NCBI RefSeq assembly: GCF_051014685.1
Contig: NC_135055.1
Location: forward strand, 19,146,001-19,210,000
DNA from: Ptiloglossa arizonensis
Lineage: Eukaryota > Arthropoda > Insecta > Hymenoptera > Colletidae
DNA length: 64,000 bases
Direction: 5' to 3'
Both the position numbers and the translations under genes were made by a program. This document shows positions 39,101 through 52,000 of the stretch, in pieces (position 1 is the stretch's first letter; each line of letters starts with the position of its first letter). Below the pieces are notes generated by a model that searched no databases, was not told the origin of the DNA, and worked only from the letters and a program-made list of their open reading frames with translations.

Positions 39101-42100
39101 TTACGGCTCAACGGTTCGTCTTCCTCCTCGCCTTACCTCGCCAACGAACACACAGAAATACGACAAAGGGAACCCGCGCGCAATCCTTTGCCTCTTCCTT
39201 GTCTCTTGTTGCTTGTTACGCGCACCATGTAATTGCTTATGCCCCGAACCACCTACCGACTCGGCTCGTTCGCGCGCGAATAATTTATTTGTTTATTCAT
39301 TCATTCGTTCCGGTACATCCTCGAATCGCCAGATTATCGTCTTCGATCATTTCGGTGGCTTCACCGAGAGAGTACCAGGTCGTTCGATTAGTTTTGTCGT
39401 TTCTTTTCGTTGTAAAAGTGGACTGTGACAGTTCAATTTTGAACAACTGTCAATACTAATACTAAGTCTTTCGATAAATTCTGTTGCTTCTTTTTTCATT
39501 GTAAAAAAATACTGTGACAGTTCAACTTTGAACAACTGTAAATACTAAGTCGTTCGATAAGTTTTGTCGTTTTTTTTTTTTTTTTCATTGTAAAAAGATA
39601 CTATGACGCTTCACTTTGAACAACTGTAAATGTACGAAAGAGTCGTAGTAGCATATTTTGAAAAATAAAACGACGAAACTAATAGCTACATTTCTTATCG
39701 AACGACAAAACTTATCGAGCAACCTATTATACTATAGGGATATGTCATGTTGGTAAGTTGGCAAACAAGTTGAATTCATTTCTTTGTTTGACCTTCCATC
39801 GATCCTTCTTTCATCGACCTTTAGATCATTAATTATATTTTATGACTCATACTTGTTACCTTTAGATTGTTTAAGGTGTCTTCTGTGCGTTTCTGTGACG
39901 TCAAGGTCGCAAGTGATGTCATTTTTCTCGCGATACGATTTCTTCCGATTGCGACACGAATATGTGTTCGAAGATGTGACCCAAAGTGAGCTGGAAGCGT
40001 TCTTCGAGCGAACAATTTTTAATCCGAGAATTAAAAATTATTCTCCTCGATGGAGGTTCGGCGACAATGGAAGACAATTGGCGAGTGTACACGAAAACTT
40101 TCTCGATTATCGCGGTAATCCGCGCAAGTCAAACAACCGACCACGATTTATCGGACTTTTTCTGACCAGTGTGGTCAGAAAAATAAACCGAATCTCGTAC
40201 GCAAGGAGTGGAAGAAGGCAGCGTGGACAGAGCCGAAGAAGTAAAGAGTATCTTTCTTCTTTTGCTACACCAGATATAAGATACAACCGTATATACCTAA
40301 CTACAATACAATAGGTACACCCGTTACTCTCCCACTCGGTTCGTACTACCTTCCTCCACTCCTTACACACGCGACTCGTCTTGTTTCTCCGGTTACACCG
40401 TATTCGTCGATCTTTCATCGGTGAAATTTTATTCGACGATCGTAATTTTTATCGAACGATAAGAATCATCGCCGAGATTTCACCCGCCGTCCCCGATACG
40501 ATCGTAATTATTTGTAAACGAGCGCGTAGAAGGAACCAGTACCGATTTATCAAAGTTTCGGATCGTACGTCATAGCGGAGTGTCTTGGATTTATGAGGGC
40601 TCGGTTTTGAAATGATTTCGACGTTTCGTTTCAGTGCGATCCGGGCGTAGCGGTTGATAGATTCTTCCACGCTCTCTACTCGGCAAAGAAGAATGATCTG
40701 ATACCGCTCCTGCTGGGCACCGCCTGTTCCGAGGTCACGGAAACCTTGGCCAAAATCGTACCGTACTGGAACGTGATTCAAGTCTCCTTCGGGTCGACCG
40801 CACCCGCTCTCTCGGACTCGACGGAATTTCCGCTCTTCCTGCGAACTGTTGCGCCCGATTCCAGTCACAACTCGGCCAGGATAGCCTTCATCAAGCATTT
40901 CGGATGGGACACCGTCACTGCCCTGTCCCAGACCGGTGACATGTACTCTCTGGTAAGCTGCTGATTCGAGCACCAAACGTCGGGCTCGTTCCACGACAAA
41001 TCGATCACTTTCGTCACTCCGGGTCCAGGATATTGCCAATGATTGAAACACGTTGCAATCCGCGTCTACTCGTTTCGGTCCTTTCGTATTAATTTAAAGA
41101 AAACTATTTCGAGAAACACCCTCGTATCTTGCCGCTTCGAGCTAAGAATCTTTCGCGATTGCAAAAAAATTCAACCAGGTGAAATATTCGCGATAGTGAC
41201 AAAATAAACATGAACTCGATAGATAATTCCATGGATGAAAATAATTCGTTTGCAAGGAAAATTCTTTTACAATAAATCCGAATTCAACGCGAGCACTCGA
41301 AGTCCGTTTAATTTCGAGCTGCACGGTGTTTGAATCGAAATCCCCGAAAGGGTTGCAAGTGACGTTCAACGCACAGCTTTGTACGGTCAGTTGACAAAGC
41401 TTCTCGACGATTTGCGTCCACTCGCGGAAAAATGTGAACGCAGTCTTCGGTACGTGTGGTTTCGCGTCGCGTGCAATGCGTCGTGGAACGGTTCGCGTAT
41501 ATGGAACGCGTAATACTCTGCTTTGACGCGCGTTATCTTCTCCGCGTCTCCGTCGTCCCTGTTGCAGGCCGTGAACGATCTGGTCACGGAATTAGAGCAG
41601 GCGAACATCACGTGCACGGCAACCATCACGTTCGCGGAGAACGATTACAAGGAGCAGCTGCGGACTTTGAAAGTAAGACACGCTCGAACTTCATTGACTT
41701 TTTCATCGGCGAGTTGCGCGCGCGAGATTTGCGAGCGAGCGGGCGATCGGGCCGAGCACGTAACGCCGCTTGTGTACTCGCGCGCGGTTTCCTCTCGCAC
41801 GACGCGAAGAATTTTACTCGCTGAAGCGCGCGTAAGCCGCTCGTCGCTCGTTCTCTCGCTCGCTGGCTCGCTCGCTCGTGTTTTTTCGCCACCGCGGACG
41901 TAAAAAGAATTTCAAGCACGGAATTCCAGCGTGAAAGATTAAACGCGTCGCGAGATGCGCCAGAATACATTCGTAACGCGACAGAAATAATTGACCGATT
42001 TCGATGAGAACCGTGGGCAAATATTCGATAGCTTCTTCAATATTTCCGTACGATAAATTATCGATGATTTACAGAACGCTCGATACTTCGATGAGAATGT

Positions 42101-42930
42101 ATAGCGTCGATAAATGAACAAGTCCGCTATCCTTTCCTCGATCGAGTACAAAGGAAGAAAATATTCTTTAGAAAAAGAAGAAAAAAAAGAAAGGATATCG
42201 CGCTATCACGGAAATAGCAACATTCGTCCTGTTTCTAAAAATTCTAATTCGATTCGATTCCCACCGCAAGAACCGTGAAAATCCCCCGTAGAATTCCACG
42301 AGGTCGCGTGTAGTTCCACCATGGATTGATATTTGTTTTCATGAAAATTCGCAGAAACGTTCTCCAAGATATCTCGTTCTCCACTTTCGAGACGGAGGAT
42401 CGATCGCTGTCGTAGAAATGGATTCTGTATCGCGCGGAAAAATTTTAACGATATTTCGAGTCGTGTCGTACCGTTTCGAAATCGATGCATTAGCCGATTG
42501 GTTTCACCGGCGTAATTTAAAACCGTGGTTAGTTTGATCCGAATTGTTCTATTAGTCCGATAGAGGCGGCGTATCGTGCGCGGATTAAAACGTGGCGTAG
42601 CTCGATGCGCTAAATTTAGCGCCTCGTGTGCGAAACGGTTGACGATAAAAAGAAATTGCGACAGAAATCGGACAATTAGCTTCCTCGCGCTACTAATGAA
42701 CTCCGCGGCGACGATTTGGAGCGCACTATCGAGCAACGCCATACGTTTCGCGAAGAAGATCGTCGGAAAAGAATTTCGCCGTGCATTAGAGCGCGTCAGG
42801 ACACGTCGAGCAAAGGGAATTCAATTAGCCCCGGTACTCGGCTAGGTCTTTAATTACAGTTCATAACTAATTACACGTCGGCTCTAATGTGATAAACCTG
42901 CATGAAAGACGCGAGACGCTTGGGATCACG

Positions 42931-43001
<71 letters not shown>

Positions 43002-46000
43002 ACGCCAGGTTGAAGCGCACTTTTTATTCGGTTGCAGGAGTTGGACACGAGAATCATCATCGGGAGTTTTTCACCGCGGCTGGCGTCGCGCGTTTTCTGC
43101 GAGGTGAGCCCATCGTACAAACTCATACAGGGTGTCCCAAAAGTGACTCCGATAACTCCGAAACAACATAGAAAGAAACGCTCGTTCCTATACACGGCTC
43201 GAGAATTCGCACTCTTGCCACGTCTGGATTATTTCGGACCCAGGAAGACTTTTCGCGCGATGGTAGAACTTTCCGTAGAAATCAGGAAAGATACGGAAAA
43301 TATACTAGAATTTTTATTGGGAGTATTACGGGTCCGTCTGGGCCCACGCGTGATCTATGGATGTCCAAGTTATCGTAATTGCGAGGGTTGAACGCGGTGA
43401 TTATCCTTATTTAATTGCTCGAGAGTTACGAGTTTGTCGGTGGAACAATAAGAATTCAACAACGATCTTGACATTAATACACAACGATGGTCTCTGTCCA
43501 AAAATATTTGTAGTATTATAATTTTCTTTGGAAAATTCAATCGTCGTTGATGCTAATAGTCGCTTCGTTGTATTCTCGTCCACGTTGAATGATAAATCTC
43601 CCGTCTGTTTCGCGATTGTAAAATAATCAAAGTAGGAGTGATTTTTGGAACACCCTGTACAATCTTGTAAACGCGAGGCCGCATTACGAGCAGGTTGCGA
43701 AGTTACCCGATCACGGTACAGTGTACGCTTTTCGGTGAGTTACACAGTTCTCGACGACGGAGGAACAATAATGTTTAGAGTCTCGGGGAATGTTTCTTTT
43801 CGTCCCTTCGCCCCTCCATCCCGTGTCGCTCTTTTCGCTCGTTAAAATTTTGTTCGACGAGACAGCGAACAAAACACGGCTTAGGTTTGTTTTCGAAAAA
43901 CAACGCGCGCAGCCATCAACGCCACTCAGACGCATCGAGTGAACGAGAACGCGAGCAGATGAGGTCCAACGAGTTTATCACGAACGATAGTCACGTTATT
44001 ATTAACCAAGGGGAACTCTTTGGTACCAAACGCACAATAGCTGTGCGCACGAAATACGAAAACTGTTCGAAAGAAATGAATAAACCGGTGAAGCGCGTCC
44101 AATGCATTCACTCGTTCAGCGTGTAATTAAAAGATTACGGAATTTAATCCGTGAACAAATTTGAAAATAAGCCACGATCCGGAATGGATTTTAATATTCT
44201 TTGTGGCACGAATTTTGAAACTTTACCGCCCGCGTTCTATCGACGTAACAAGTACAGAGAACCGGGGGAGTAAAAACTTTCAGCGATTCAAAGAACTTGT
44301 AACTTGCAAACGGGACGACAGAATCGAGAGCTCTTCGACGAGAACTTATCCTTTGAGTTCGGTCGCCAATTTTCAAACATTTTCGCTAATCTATCGGAGA
44401 AATTCTCTCGCGTTGGATATTAGAAATTTCCGAAAAGAATTAGTTTTCTACCTTGACTCTTTCGAACGTCACGATGCACTCGTGACTCCGTGGGGGGTTG
44501 CAACTGACGTCGAGACGAATTAAACGAGCTAACGGTACTACGACGACCTACGTACGAGACGATCATCGATCACAACGCGGACCTTTTTATCGAGGAAAAA
44601 GCAGCTTTGGGAAATTTTTAACCTCCAACCTCGTATCGCGTTTGTTCGAAGCGTTGTTTCTTTGGTAGATCGGCGAGTGTTCGAAAAACGATGATCGCAA
44701 ACTCGAAAGATGTACACCTCGTACAATATCCGCTCGATCTCCCTATCTCGCTAGAATTAGATAAGTAATAACCACGATCCAGAATTCGCTCGTAGCAGAA
44801 GTAAATTTGACCTTAATCTTTTAATGGATGTTCGCTAAAAAGCGATCCTCCGCGCGTATTATAATGAACGATTTGAAATTCCGAGAATGGAGAATCGGGT
44901 CAAAGTTCAGGTCGAGGGACCGCGGAGACAGTTTAAGGGGGCGCCATTTTGCACGAGTGTAACATTGTAAAGCAAATTCGGCCATTGCGGTGAACCGAGC
45001 TTTTCCCAGTAGTTTCCCCCGAGTGTCACCGTTTTCTGTCCACCCGGTCAAGTAGTACTTCAACGATTCCCTTCGAACTGAAAGAAAATAAAACAGTCCG
45101 GGTGTACCGTGGGTTTACGAGCGTTTGGTCGTGGGTCGACGACAGCCCCGAATTACGAATTTTCCGAGACGCTCGTAAAATCGGCATTTTACACGTGAAC
45201 TACACCGTTAGCACCGCGACGTTAAACCACACAGACGGAAGTTATATTTTCCGTTATCAAGACGAGAACACGGTCGCGTGTAGGTGGCTCGATTTTTTTG
45301 CCCGATCGATTAACAAACGTCCATCGATCCCACGGTACTTCGCGCCGCCGGTTTTCCAACCGAGAATCGATCAAATGCAAACACACGGTCGCAGCTTGTG
45401 TTCCAACTAAGCGAATAATGAATATTGTGCGAAAGTAGGACGCAATCCCTCTCTCTGTCAACCTCTCCCTGTCTCTCCTGTCGTCATCATTATCCCCCAG
45501 CTGGAATTATATTCGGAGACCGGAGCGTTTACGAAGGGCCACTCGATGGGATTCGTTTATCGGGAAAGTTTCGAGTATCCGTACGGCGTGGTCGTCAATG
45601 ACCATATAAATTAGGTTTCACGGTATACCATAATAACCCACAAGGTTCGCCCCGATAGCCCATCGTGACCACTCGTCGAGCCGGCGAACCAACCAACGAA
45701 TGTTTTTTTCGATTAAAAACGAACGCAAGAATCGCGCGCAATCTGCACGAGAAATTCGATAAAGAATATCGATAATGGTGGTGTATTGTGCGCGTTACGG
45801 TTTATTATGTTCGATAAATGGAGACGGAGTAAATGTTACTCGTCGACGTAACAACGGTTGCAATTGCAGCGAACGTTACATCGATCACGGTGCTACATTA
45901 TCGGATATATAAATTAGCGAACAAGGAATATTGTGTCTCTTTGAAATCTCGACAGCGACTGGCATCGAACAGCTCGTTAGTTGTCTCGTCGGCAACAGCT

Positions 46001-49000
46001 GCCCATCTCCGTTTATCGACATATCCCGTGGAACATTAGTAAAACATAATTAAACCCTGTAACGTGTAATGCGGTACACGATTGATTTCCAGCGAAAGAG
46101 TCGAAAACGAATTTTTGGGAAACGAAATCCCCGAAAACTTGGTGCCTTATCGAAATACTCGAAACGATTCGAGAAATAAAGCGAGCAATTTTTCTGCAAA
46201 AAGTCAGCAATGAGAAGAAATCGTAAAAGATTTTTCGCAAGCGCGTTATCCTCGAATATAATTCACCGGTGGAAAATCGCCAAGGTTTGCGAAATGCACC
46301 GATGCAACGGAACTTATGCACCGCGTACACTTTGCTCCAAGAAACTTTCATCGACGTACAGGATGGAACGTTAGTAAAATACGATAAAAAATTGCAACGT
46401 GTACAAAAGTATGATTCACCGCAAGTAAAAATGTGAAAGACTCGAACGAAAGCAACTTGGAAAGTAAAACTGAGCCGCTTGAACGTAAGCTAATTTTTCG
46501 TATACTAGACGGTTAGTAATAAATTGATTCAACGACGGGAAAAATTCGTAAAAGATTTTTCGCGTTCTCGACTATGATTCACCGTGGAAGAATCGCGAAG
46601 ACTTGCGAAATGCACCGATGCAACGGAACTTATGCACCGCGTACACTTCGCTCGGAGAAACTTTCATCGACGTACAGGATGGAACATTAGTAAAATACGA
46701 TGACAAATTGCAACGTGTGCAAAAGTACCGCGGATAAAAACGTAAAAATCTTGAACGAAAGCAACTTGGAAAATAAAACCGAGCCGCTTGAAAGTAAGCT
46801 GATTTTTCGTACAATAAATTGATTCGACGAGGGGAAAAATTCGTGAAAGATTTCTCGCGAATATAATTCACCGTGGAAGAATCGCGAAGGCTCGCTAAAT
46901 GCACCGATGCAACTGAATTTATGACAGTGCAGCGCGTGCAGTTTGCTCGAGGAAGCTTCGCACAGACGTCGAACACCCGGAAGCTAAATAATTCGTCGTT
47001 GACGATGACCCGATTGCCATTCGAAAATTAAACCGCAAAATGGAGTAGCTGCGGCGCGCAGTGATTCCTCGTGGCCCTCCTCGCCGCCCCTCTTCCGCCC
47101 GGTTCTAGCTTCTTCGAAATCGCATCGACGTCGAGGTCCCGCGCTTCTAATTTACGCCTGCACCGCTTGCACGGCACACAGACCGTTTCCTGCGTGCAAC
47201 GTTTTCCGCAAACATGCTCCGGGATGAAATTGCACTCGTGGCGCAACACACGCAGAGTTCGCGCGCTTACGAGCCATCAGCGCGAAGAGGGGTCGAAGGG
47301 GGGTGGAAGTTACAACGGATACGGGTCCGTCCTTGATTTGGCGTACTACGAATCCTCGCCACCGGATATCACGGTTCGTTTCCTGATTGCCAACCCCGAA
47401 AATTCGCATCTCGAAAATTTTCACCGGCGATATTTATCTGTTCGCGTTTACCCGCGCGACGTACGAAACGATCGAAAAATGTGGGTTCGTACTTCGCGCG
47501 GTGTACACCGCGCGAAAATAAACAACGTCCTGCGAACGTGTACACGCACTGTGTACCTTGGTTTTCGAGGTACGGAGGTTCGAAAAAAATGTGTCAAAGT
47601 GTCGAAAGGGAAACATCCGTTTCCGAAAGAAAAAAAAAAGGTCATACTTTGGAGGGTGAATTGCGCGCCAAGACGGAATAAAAAATGTCCCGCGAGGGTA
47701 TATTCCGTGTACCTTGGTTTTCGAGTTACGAAGGATCGAAGAAAATGTGTCAAAGTGTCAGAAGGAAAATATCCATTTGAAAAAAAAGACCCATACTTCG
47801 AGTAGGGGGGTGAATCTATGGGAAAAGATGAGTAAAAAATGTCTCGCGAACGTGTGTCCCGTGTAGCTTGGTCTTCGTGTTATGGAGTATCGAGGGAAAC
47901 GTGTCAACGTGTCGAAAGGAGAACATCCATTTAAAAAAGAAAAAAAGAAACTTCGCACTTCGTATCTGCGCGAAAAAAAATGAATAAAGAATGTCCTACG
48001 AATGCACACCTTGGTTATCGACTTACGAACGATCGAAGGAAATGTGTCGAAAGAGTCCATCGTCCGACGAAAAAAAAAAAGTCCACAACACGTAAACCGA
48101 GGTAAACAGTAGGTACACTCGTAGGACATTTTTTACTCGGCTTGATACAAGTAGACGAGTAGAAAAACTCACCCCCTCGAGTGTGGATATATTCCGAATC
48201 AGCCTGCACGGTACGTTAACGTTGACCGAGGAAACTTCCGTGTACCGGGCCGGGACCGGTTGGGAACTCCGCCACTCGATTAAAAAGTATAAATTTTCTG
48301 TATTTCGCTTTTCTCGAAACCCCGCGACTTCGTTGGATGTTTATAAGGGTAGGAGCGACACTCGTCGCTACGTATTCCGGGCAACACGTAGTCGCTCTCG
48401 GTTTTCCGGGGCATTGAATTTTCATCGAAACGTACATATTCGCTCGTCCGTGGTTTCGTCTGTATTATTGCCCGTCGGAAAGTAATTAGCGCGGCCAGGA
48501 GGCAATAAAAGCCAGAGATTCTCCACGGGCGTTGGATCAACGATATCCGTATCTTTTCGAACGATCTGCGCGCGGCTCGTTACTCTCCGCGGTGTTTAAT
48601 ATTCGCCGGTCGGGATCGGTCGTTTATTACGAGCGGATATTCAGCCCCCGGTAGCTTTTTCCACGTTTCTTCGGGCCGGTGGCGCGTGCAACGAAACAAG
48701 GAACGGCGTAAAACGTTTCTGTCGTAAATCAAGCCGAAAAATATGGATCACGCTCGCACGGGGACGTAGTTAGCGTCCCGCGGTATCGCTTCTGCGCACG
48801 CGTATTGTTTCGCGAAATTTATCGGTCGCTCGTTCCAAGTCTTTTAGGGAACTTCTTTCGCGCTGCGTGGCAACAACGAGACGCTATACTCGGTGAATTT
48901 TTTTTCCTCCACCGAGACGATAACTCAAATTATTATTCCACGATGCGAAAGAATTATTAAACGGTAAATATACCGGCGAGCAGTTTGTTAGCAGTTTAAT

Positions 49001-52000
49001 CTGGTCGGGCCAAGATAGTGCTGTATTAATCCGGGGCAGCGAATAATAACGTAACGGTGACCAGGACGTAAACATTGGAAAGAAATATCGTAAAATGAAA
49101 CATAGTTACCGGTTACAAGCAATGAAATATCGTCGGCTCCTTTTTTGCACGTATACGCTGTGTGTGTAAAGTGTTACAACCTCTTCCAGAAAGTAACAAA
49201 GATAACGACCACTATTTTTCTTCTGAATTAAATTAGAGGGTCCCGTATATTTTTTCAACGGAAGCCGGTATACATTTTTCGTTGTTTTGAATAGCTTTTA
49301 CGAAACGGAGCAACGTGTATCTCAACCATCTCCTTTTTATTATGTCTAGTTAAAAAGTTACGACGAGGAAAATGAAAAATGTCGAAACAGTTGTTTCGTT
49401 GAACGTTCAAAATGATATCCACGAACCTCCGAGAACTTGTTCGGAAACTGATACTCTCGTAAGAAACAAAAAAAAAACCGAAATATTCGCGTAAGAAAAG
49501 ATCGACAATTTGAAGAATCTTTCACCCGTATCGGTCGTTCGCCAAAACTTTTCAAAGCCTCGTAAGATCGTTGCGTTAAAAAAAATAATAAAATCGATAT
49601 CTCCGATAGTTTCTAAGAAAATTGCAACACTTGTACGGCTCGCCCTGTGTAACACGGTAAAAGGGAAAGAATATTAGGAAGAATTCTCCCGGTAGGAAAA
49701 GTAATAGATAATAAAATTAAGTCCCGGTACCCTTGCAGTTACATTTTATTCGACAAGGATCCGCGAAGGGAGTCGGCATTTACATAGCGACTTTCATTGA
49801 GCAGTTTCGCGCGATCGTTTCGAATTTTTCCAATTTCGATCCACCGCGTTAGAAGGAACTTCGAAAATGGACTACCCTCTTCGATTGCGAGGAAAACTCG
49901 TGTAAGAAGATTCGGGTGGATCTCGTAACGAGCGAAAGTCGTCGAGAGCGTTACTCCTGCTGTCTCGATTGTAAATAAACCAACCGTGCCATTACTTACG
50001 GGATTGACGCGTCCACGGCACACGTCGCTCCATACCTCTTTATTACCCACTTTTATCGCTGTTCCATCCGGAACGAACGTAAGGGCATGATTTACGCAAA
50101 CTTGTCCCGGTCGACGGGACAAACGACAACCGGAGCATTTCACTCGCGCTTTTCCGTCCGTGGTGAACAACGGTGTGCGTTTCTCCCCCAGATTTTCGCG
50201 ACAATAATCGCGAATTCTCGGCCTCCGTCGTCTCCGTGCAACGACTGACACGCGGCGGTGCTATTCAAAACGCGCGACCCACTTTTTTTTAACTTCGCTC
50301 GTACAACCGGATGACAACGAGGACGTAACCACGACATCGAGACGATCCACCGGTATCATCGACTCATCGACGATACTCGGTCGACGAACCAGCTCGACGA
50401 AGAATTACCGAACTTTCCAAAGACTTGGTAACGCTGGAAGAGATAGCAGAGAGTTTCGATCGGCGGTGCAACGTCGATAACTCCGATACCGTGGTGTGCG
50501 GCGGCTTCTGTGGTTCGAAAGGCGGTCGAAGGGCTCGATAAGGGACTCGGTTCGCTCGAGACGCGTGGGAAATTGATTGCCCTCGGGGTTATAATTTTTA
50601 TATATTTTTTTTATTTTTTTTTTTTTAACGACCCCTTTGGCATCGAAGAGACAACTGACGTTCACGGTTCCGTGCGAGCGCGTCACTTGTCAAACCAACT
50701 GACAGCTGACACCGCGGTGTAACCGATCTCGAAACACATCGGGGAATGAAATTGTTCCCCGCGAAGCATCGTTTTTGGGGAAATCGAATTTTCAAAATTC
50801 CACACGGTCACGCCCCCCTCCCCCTCCCCCTCCCCCGTTTACGTTACCCGATCGGGCGTGTCTGACCATTGCTCGCCGTTTCTACTTGCACGCTCGGGCT
50901 CATCCACCGTGGCGAGCTATCCGGTTTAATTGATACTAATTAGCGGGGAGACCGAAAGCGGATAATTGTTATTTATTATCGTTGTTGTTAAAGCTCTTTA
51001 TTACACGCTTGTACAGCGCCGCGCAAAAGTTTCGAACGACCGAGTAAAATAAACCAACCTTTTTCATCGTACCGTGCGCAAACATTTTAATAGAAAAATA
51101 TTATTCTTGTACAGGTGGGGGCCGGGAATCGCGGTACAATTGGGGGAAAAAAAAGGAGACGATTCTTCGTGTAAAAATACATGGAAAATCTGGAATAACA
51201 TTTTTTCCACAACCGGCGATTTCCTTTCTCGGGGAAATCGGTCTGGAAAATTCACAGAGCTGTCGAACACGATTTGGCTAATTGTCTCGCCGTTGTATGA
51301 ATAGTTTTGGTTGTTTCCGTGTTTGGACACGAGCGGAAAGTTTGTATCGTGGACAGACACTTTGGTCGAGTCGTACGCAATTGCACGAGTAATCTACGAA
51401 TTTTCAAAATCAATTTTCTTCGAAAAAACACTTGTTACGAACTAATTTTTTCATTCGTCACCGGAAGGAACGTATTCGAAAGAATTCGATGCTTCGTGTT
51501 TCTTCGAGAAACTTTTGCAAAGTTCCCGGATTTTTTGAACAGTATTTAGAACGTTCTTTCGGTCGCAAAGACCAAAGAGTGTTCCAAATTTCAAAGCGGC
51601 CGTGTGTACACGTACATCTGGCACCCCCTGTGTACCATAAATGCGAAAATTTCCTCTTCTCGAGCGAAGATCTGTCTTTGTTCCACGATAAATGTGCACG
51701 TTGCGTAACAACGGTCATTATACCACTCTAAGCTTGACACATATTTTACATTCAGCCGCGAGTTTCTAGAATTTATCGAATCGTGTGTTCGCGGTTCCGG
51801 CGTGGGGGGAACGATATATGTATTATACAAGGAGCGAGTTAAAAAAAAACTGCCATTACGCGACCTAACCTCGGATGCATTCGCGCCAGAAAATATACAA
51901 CCAAGATATTACCATACCAGGGGCAAACTTTACGAGTAAAAACAACCGGTAATGAAGCTACCAATTATCACAATAGCGCCCCGAAGAGTCATCGAAATCG

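Larger units (their letters stand above)
20486..40634 (+). other. intron 1 of the receptor gene (20.1 kb)
   Basis: It is bounded by GTAAGG and TTTCAG. Its content is unique-looking CpG-rich sequence with minisatellites (20.5-20.95 kb), polypyrimidine and homopolymer tracts (33.14, 36.3 kb), transposon remnants (32.1, 38.4, 39.4 kb) and a tandem duplication (36.9-37.25 kb). I found no convincing gene on either strand. An intron this large between the extension exon and the ligand-binding core is a natural place for an alternative first exon, but I could not identify one. Confidence 0.8.
41673..43037 (+). other. intron 3 of the receptor gene
   Basis: The 1365-bp intron contains a CGCTCG-rich stretch near 41830-41880, a 16-bp palindrome at 42607-42622 and the GA microsatellite at 42935-42997. 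A 178-residue antisense open frame (42206-42742) resembles no family I know and lacks coding-like features, so it is not called. Confidence 0.8.

Noticed and set aside
42206..42742. 178-codon antisense frame in intron 3
   Set aside because: It has no recognisable motif. Phe/Arg-rich composition is typical of chance frames here, and there are no matched splice sites.
45102..45410. 102-codon plus-strand frame with plausible-looking residues
   Set aside because: It lacks paired splice sites in phase with exon 4 or exon 5. Exons 4 and 5 already join without a missing segment, so no receptor exon is needed here.
47071..47805. 244-codon plus-strand open frame
   Set aside because: It overlaps the ~150-bp tandem array and a palindrome, has lysine/arginine-rich repeat-derived sequence (RKKCVKVSKGKHPF type), no splice context and no family resemblance.
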